Shown: positions 60,774-64,000 of the stretch, in pieces | Layout: each line of letters opens with the position of its first letter | Position numbering within the stretch: position 1 is the stretch's first letter | Origin: Allobacillus salarius | GTDB taxonomy: Bacteria > Bacillota > Bacilli > Bacillales > Alkalibacillaceae | Direction of reading: 5' to 3' | Length of the DNA stretch: 64,000 bases | Assembly: GCF_007559425.1 (NCBI RefSeq) | Contig: NZ_VMHE01000012.1 | Coordinates: forward strand, 1-64,000 | Translations under genes and position numbers: made by a program | Notes under the pieces: model-generated | Told to the model about the DNA's origin: nothing | The model's database searches: none | The model's input: only the letters and a program-made list of their open reading frames with translations

Positions 60774-61409
60774 ATGCTAGAGTCTCGACTATTCGAAATG
60801 ATGATGAATTATCGTCAAGCAACTTCAAGAACGAATCATTTTTCTTCGGTCAATCAATCGGGGAATCACACGTCAACCGGCCAATTATTCCAACAACTTT
60901 TTTCTACATATATGCAACCGAGTAACAACCAATCGCTTTACTTAAATCAGCCGAGTCCTCAACAACCAGGATTCGCAGTTGGTCAACTACCGTATACACA
61001 TCAGACGACACCCATTCCAACGATGAATGAAGGCGATCAAAAAACGAGCAGCTTCGATGAGTTGATCCAACAAGCAGCAGATAAGTTCAATGTCGACATC
61101 TCATTGATTAAGCGTGTCATCCAAGCAGAGTCTAACTTTAACCCGAACGCAGTCAGCTATGCCGGAGCGTCCGGCCTAATGCAACTGATGCCTGCCACCG
61201 CAAAAGGCTTAGGCGTTACAGATTTATTTGACCCGAAACAGAACATAGAAGGTGGGGTCAAATATTTAAAGGATATGCTGAATCGTTATGATGGCAATGT
61301 CACACTCGCCCTAGCTGCCTATAATGCAGGTCCAGGAAATGTTGACCGCCATAACGGCGTCCCACCTTTTGAAGAAACACAGAAATACATCAAGAAAATA
61401 TTAGGATAA
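60774..61409 (+). CDS. SLT-type lytic transglycosylase
   Basis: A 211-residue protein with a Gln/Ser/Asn-rich N-terminal half (about 1-100, no clear signal peptide) and a C-terminal lytic transglycosylase domain. The catalytic glutamate lies in RVIQAESNFNPNAVS, followed by GASGLMQLMPATAKGLG and LALAAYNAGPGNV. It resembles B. subtilis YjbJ. AAAGGTAG supports the ATG at 60774. It cleaves peptidoglycan glycan strands; the lack of a signal peptide leaves its export route unclear. Confidence 0.88.
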   Translation: MLESRLFEMMMNYRQATSRTNHFSSVNQSGNHTSTGQLFQQLFSTYMQPSNNQSLYLNQPSPQQPGFAVGQLPYTHQTTPIPTMNEGDQKTSSFDELIQQAADKFNVDISLIKRVIQAESNFNPNAVSYAGASGLMQLMPATAKGLGVTDLFDPKQNIEGGVKYLKDMLNRYDGNVTLALAAYNAGPGNVDRHNGVPPFEETQKYIKKILG

Positions 61410-61411
61410 GC

Positions 61412-61438
61412 CACGTTCGCGTAGTTGCGAACGTTTTT
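61412..61438 (+). terminator. Terminator of the transglycosylase gene
   Basis: ACGTTCGC (61413-61420) pairs with GCGAACGT (61427-61434), then TTTTT. Confidence 0.9.
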
Positions 61439-61457
61439 TGTTGGATTTCTCTTAAAC

Positions 61458-61730
61458 GTTGAAGCATTGTGAATTAATGTTGAAGCATTGTGAATTAATG
61501 TTGAAGCATTGTGAACTAATGTTGAAGGTTTGCAAATTAATGTTGAAGCATTGCAAATTAATGTAGAAGCTCCGCAAATCAACATTGAAGCATCGCAAAT
61601 GAAGACTGAAGCCGTACGAATAAACACTGAAGTATCGCAAATGAACACTGAAGCCGCGCAAATGAACACTGAAGCTCAGCAAATAAACACTGAAGTCACG
61701 CGAAATAACACTGAAGCGCTACTAAAGATT
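61458..61730. repeat. 21-bp tandem repeat array, about 13 units
   Basis: Thirteen 21-bp units from GTTGAAGCATTGTGAATTAAT onward; the first three are nearly identical and later ones drift (ACTGAAG...GCAAATGAAC). The frame stays open for 80 codons on the plus strand (61530-61772), giving a 7-residue period such as QMNTEAA, and on the minus strand too. There is no RBS, so translation is doubtful. The period equals that of 11852-11986. Confidence 0.85.
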
Positions 61731-61745
61731 GACTCGAAATTATTT

Positions 61746-61777
61746 AAAAAAGGACCCATAGATTCGCTATGAGTCCT
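61746..61777 (-). terminator. Terminator of the methionine gamma-lyase gene
   Basis: GGACCCATAG (61752-61761) and CTATGAGTCC (61767-61776) form a 10-bp stem with one wobble; the minus-strand T run matches A at 61746-61751. Confidence 0.88.
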
Positions 61778-61788
61778 CAATGATTTAT

Positions 61789-62985
61789 TTATGAAGAATG
61801 GGCGTGTTCGCCAACAAGGTTCAAGCTTGCTTGTAGATCTTCCCAAATATCCTCCCAATTTTCTAGGCCGCAAGACATCCGAATCAACGAATTACTAATA
61901 CCCATTTTCAATCGTTCTTCTTCCGGAATGACTGCGTGTGTCATCGTTGCCGGGTGTTGAATAATCGTTTCAGCATCACCTAAGCTGACGGCAATTTTCA
62001 TAAAGGTCAACCGATTCAACAATGCCTGTGCCTCTGCTTTATCGCCCTCAATCTCGAAAGAAATGACGCCGGCACCTTGACTCATTTGTTTTTTAGCGAT
62101 GTGGTAATCGGGATTATCTGAATCAAATGGATAGAATACTTTTTTCACTTTTGGATGTTCCTTTAGCTTTTCGACAACCTTTTCAGCGTTGGAAGAATGG
62201 CGATCCATACGAAGCGGCAAGGTTTTCAATCCTCTTAATAATAACCAAGAATCGAAAGGTGAAATGACTCCGCCGATATCTTTTTGCGTCGTCATTGCAA
62301 CATCACTAATGAAGTCCTTGTTACCGACAACAATTCCAGCAATCACATCGCCATGACCACAAATATATTTCGTTGCACTATGAATGACAATGTCACACCC
62401 TAAATCTAGTGGTCGCTGTAAATAAGGTGATGAGAACGTATTATCAACGACTACAGGAATTTCATACTTTTCAGCGACACGGGCAACCATTTCTAAATCA
62501 ATGATTTTCATCGTCGGATTAATTGGTGTTTCGATATAAATGCACGTTGTATTTGGTTGGATGGCTACTTCGATTTCTTCTTCGGATTCCATGGAAATAA
62601 AGTCCGAACGAATTTGGTATTTTTCATTCATCAAATCTAACAAGCCAAATGTACAACCGTATATCCCTTTAGAGCATAAAATGTGGTCATTCGCTTTCGT
62701 CAATTTAACTAATACAGCAGACACCGCAGCCATTCCTGATGAAAACGCCAAAGCCGCTTCGCCATTTTCCAATAAAGCCATTTTCTCTTCTAATATGTTA
62801 ACTGTCGGGTTACCAAGGCGTGAATAAATATAGCCTTCTTCTTCGCCTGCAAATCGACGCTCTCCTTGTTCAGCCGTCTCGAATGTATACGTCGATGTTT
62901 GAAAAATAGGAGCCGATAAACTGCCAAGAAAATCTTTTGAATCATAACCGTGGTGGATGACTTCCGTTTCGAATTTCCGTTTCAT
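61789..62985 (-). CDS. Methionine gamma-lyase (Cys/Met PLP family)
   Basis: A 398-residue PLP enzyme that splits methionine to methanethiol, ammonia and 2-oxobutyrate. K206 (SATKYICGHGD) binds PLP; YSRLGNPT is the phosphate-binding segment from the neighbouring subunit. C111 in IYGCTFGL matches the cysteine that distinguishes methionine gamma-lyase from cystathionine enzymes, as does GHGD. GAGGAG precedes the ATG. A cre-like site lies upstream. It could still act on cystathionine or homocysteine. Confidence 0.85.
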   Translation of the reverse strand: MKRKFETEVIHHGYDSKDFLGSLSAPIFQTSTYTFETAEQGERRFAGEEEGYIYSRLGNPTVNILEEKMALLENGEAALAFSSGMAAVSAVLVKLTKANDHILCSKGIYGCTFGLLDLMNEKYQIRSDFISMESEEEIEVAIQPNTTCIYIETPINPTMKIIDLEMVARVAEKYEIPVVVDNTFSSPYLQRPLDLGCDIVIHSATKYICGHGDVIAGIVVGNKDFISDVAMTTQKDIGGVISPFDSWLLLRGLKTLPLRMDRHSSNAEKVVEKLKEHPKVKKVFYPFDSDNPDYHIAKKQMSQGAGVISFEIEGDKAEAQALLNRLTFMKIAVSLGDAETIIQHPATMTHAVIPEEERLKMGISNSLIRMSCGLENWEDIWEDLQASLNLVGEHAHSS

Positions 62986-63029
62986 GAAAAACTCCTCCTC
63001 GTACCTTTTTGTCTAGTATAACATATTTT

Positions 63030-63043
63030 TGTAAGCGCTTTCT
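63030..63043 (-). promoter_or_regulatory. cre-like site upstream of methionine gamma-lyase
   Basis: TGTAAGCGCTTTCT matches TGWAANCGNTNWCA except the last base. On the minus strand a -10 TATACT lies just downstream (complement near 63016-63021), so CcpA here would cover the -35 zone. This suggests carbon control of methionine breakdown. Confidence 0.6.
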
Positions 63044-63118
63044 TGTGTTTATAAAATTATTGAGAATTATTTGGCGGGGAGTGTAAGCAGTCTTTAGATA
63101 GGGAAAATAGCATGTAAG

Positions 63119-63150
63119 GAAGCGGATGCATACACATCCGCTTCTGAAGT
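63119..63150. terminator. Hairpin downstream of rarD
   Basis: GAAGCGGATG pairs perfectly with CATCCGCTTC around a 6-base loop (63120-63146). It lies between rarD and the methionine gamma-lyase promoter. The T-rich side is on the plus strand, so its orientation as a terminator is uncertain. Confidence 0.6.
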
Positions 63151-63169
63151 TTTTATATCTAATTATCTC

Positions 63170-64000
63170 TTATGTGGTCACAGCTTTTTGTTGACGCTTT
63201 CCACTATACCGTTCATACGTATAAAGAATTAAACCGACCCAAATGAATAGAAACGTTACAGCGTGAACGTATGTAAAAGATTCATCGAGTAAAAACACAC
63301 CGATTAATAACATAATTGTAGGCGCGATGTATTGCAAAAAGCCGATTAGCGAAAGAGGAATTCGTTTCGCACCTTGGGCGAACAATAATAATGGAATTGC
63401 CGTGATGGCACCAGTTCCAAATAAAAAAACTCCTACTAAATCGAAAGAAAACGAACCTGTGCCATTCCATTCGATAACGGAAAGATAAATGAAAGCAATA
63501 GGAGTAATAAACATCGTTTCAATGCCTAACGCAAATATCGGATTCAAGTCAGCGACTTTTTTCAAAAACCCATACAAGCCGAAAGTCATCGCTAGAACGA
63601 TTGCCACCCACGGAACCGAACCGAAATGAAACGTCATAAAGCTTACACCGATGAAGGCAGAGAAAACAGCGATCCATTGCAATGGAGAAAATCTCTCTTG
63701 TAAAAAAAGAATACCTAACACAACATTAAAAAGCGGGTTGATATAATAGCCAAGGCTCGCATCTAACACATGACCGGCATTGACAGCCCATATATATGTC
63801 ACCCAATTTAAACTGATTAAAACCGATGCAGCTAAAATACCAAGCCATCTTTTCCAATAAGCAAAAACATACTTGGTTTCTTCCTTGAAAAGCTGCCACC
63901 GACGGATAACCAGAATGAAGCAAAGCATAAAAACAAATGACCAGATTACCCGGTGTGCTAAAACTTCCCATGCAGGTACGGATTCAACTAGCCTCCAATA
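63170..64000 (-). CDS. rarD: RarD-type EamA transporter, 5' end outside window
   Basis: A ten-helix drug/metabolite-superfamily permease. The minus strand stays open to the window edge: 24 further codons before the Met at 63928 read in frame and give RarD-like sequence (YWRLVESVPAWEVLAHRVIW). The true start therefore lies beyond 64000. Later hallmarks are NWVTYIWAVNAGHVLDASLGY (read in parts) and SLIGFLQYIAPTIMLLIG. It has about 277 residues here and lacks about 20-25 at the start. Substrate unknown; RarD proteins were named for chloramphenicol-related phenotypes. Confidence 0.88.
   Translation of the reverse strand, partial: YWRLVESVPAWEVLAHRVIWSFVFMLCFILVIRRWQLFKEETKYVFAYWKRWLGILAASVLISLNWVTYIWAVNAGHVLDASLGYYINPLFNVVLGILFLQERFSPLQWIAVFSAFIGVSFMTFHFGSVPWVAIVLAMTFGLYGFLKKVADLNPIFALGIETMFITPIAFIYLSVIEWNGTGSFSFDLVGVFLFGTGAITAIPLLLFAQGAKRIPLSLIGFLQYIAPTIMLLIGVFLLDESFTYVHAVTFLFIWVGLILYTYERYSGKRQQKAVTT

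Noticed and set aside
61530..61772. 80-residue heptad-repeat protein
   Set aside because: No ribosome binding site, and the ORF is a by-product of the 21-bp repeat, which is open on both strands.

Overview
The window looks like chromosomal DNA of a low-GC, endospore-forming member of the Bacillaceae, probably a salt-tolerant or alkaliphilic one. The evidence is Bacillus-type ribosome binding sites and sigma-A promoters, an H-type small acid-soluble spore protein, a CotF-like coat protein, CcpA-type cre sites, a PhoP-type Pho box, a CshA helicase, and a NaChBac-type voltage-gated sodium channel. Several lipoproteins are also very acidic. The species cannot be named from sequence alone. No rRNA, tRNA, prophage or intact transposase was seen.

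Left part (1-11.9 kb): two carboxylate-uptake loci. The first is a FadR-type regulator followed by a DUF2848 protein, a nitrilase-superfamily amidase and a cupin, then a complete TRAP transporter (dctPQM). Its promoter carries a 19-bp inverted repeat and a cre-like site. The second is a CitA/DcuS-type sensor kinase and response regulator followed by a tripartite tricarboxylate transporter (tctCBA) with a perfect cre next to its -10 box. Both transporters place a strong stem-loop directly after the binding-protein gene.

11.9-27 kb: an acetyltransferase, a RocB-like M20 peptidase, an unusual protein whose N-terminus matches proteasome beta subunits, a small basic protein, a 347-bp MITE-like element, an ECF sigma/anti-sigma pair, cshA, a thiolase broken by a frameshift, an LRR-TIKI lipoprotein, pgi, a TraB protein and rlmN.

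27-45 kb: sspH, small membrane proteins, a SRPBCC protein, a NatAB/YhaQP-type ABC exporter, an isochorismatase-like hydrolase with nadE, a FrnE-type oxidoreductase, a GYG-rich possible coat protein, an MBL-fold hydrolase, a YeeE/YedE sulfur transporter, a sulfonate-type ABC importer, a decayed gene, a hotdog thioesterase, a PlcR/NprR-like TPR regulator divergent from an unlisted 49-residue secreted pro-peptide (candidate quorum-sensing pair), a GAF-EAL phosphodiesterase, and small metabolic genes.

45-64 kb: a MurE-like ligase with a changed specificity motif, two MFS transporters, the sodium channel, a coat protein, pdxK, pstSCAB with a four-hexamer Pho box, a 52-bp tandem repeat array, cysK, kynA convergent with kynB/kynU, a lytic transglycosylase, a methionine gamma-lyase with a cre-like site, and rarD cut by the window edge.

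Intergenic DNA is unusually rich in repeats: 52-bp tandem units at three loci, 21-bp tandem units at two loci, and three copies of a GC-rich hairpin-forming element.
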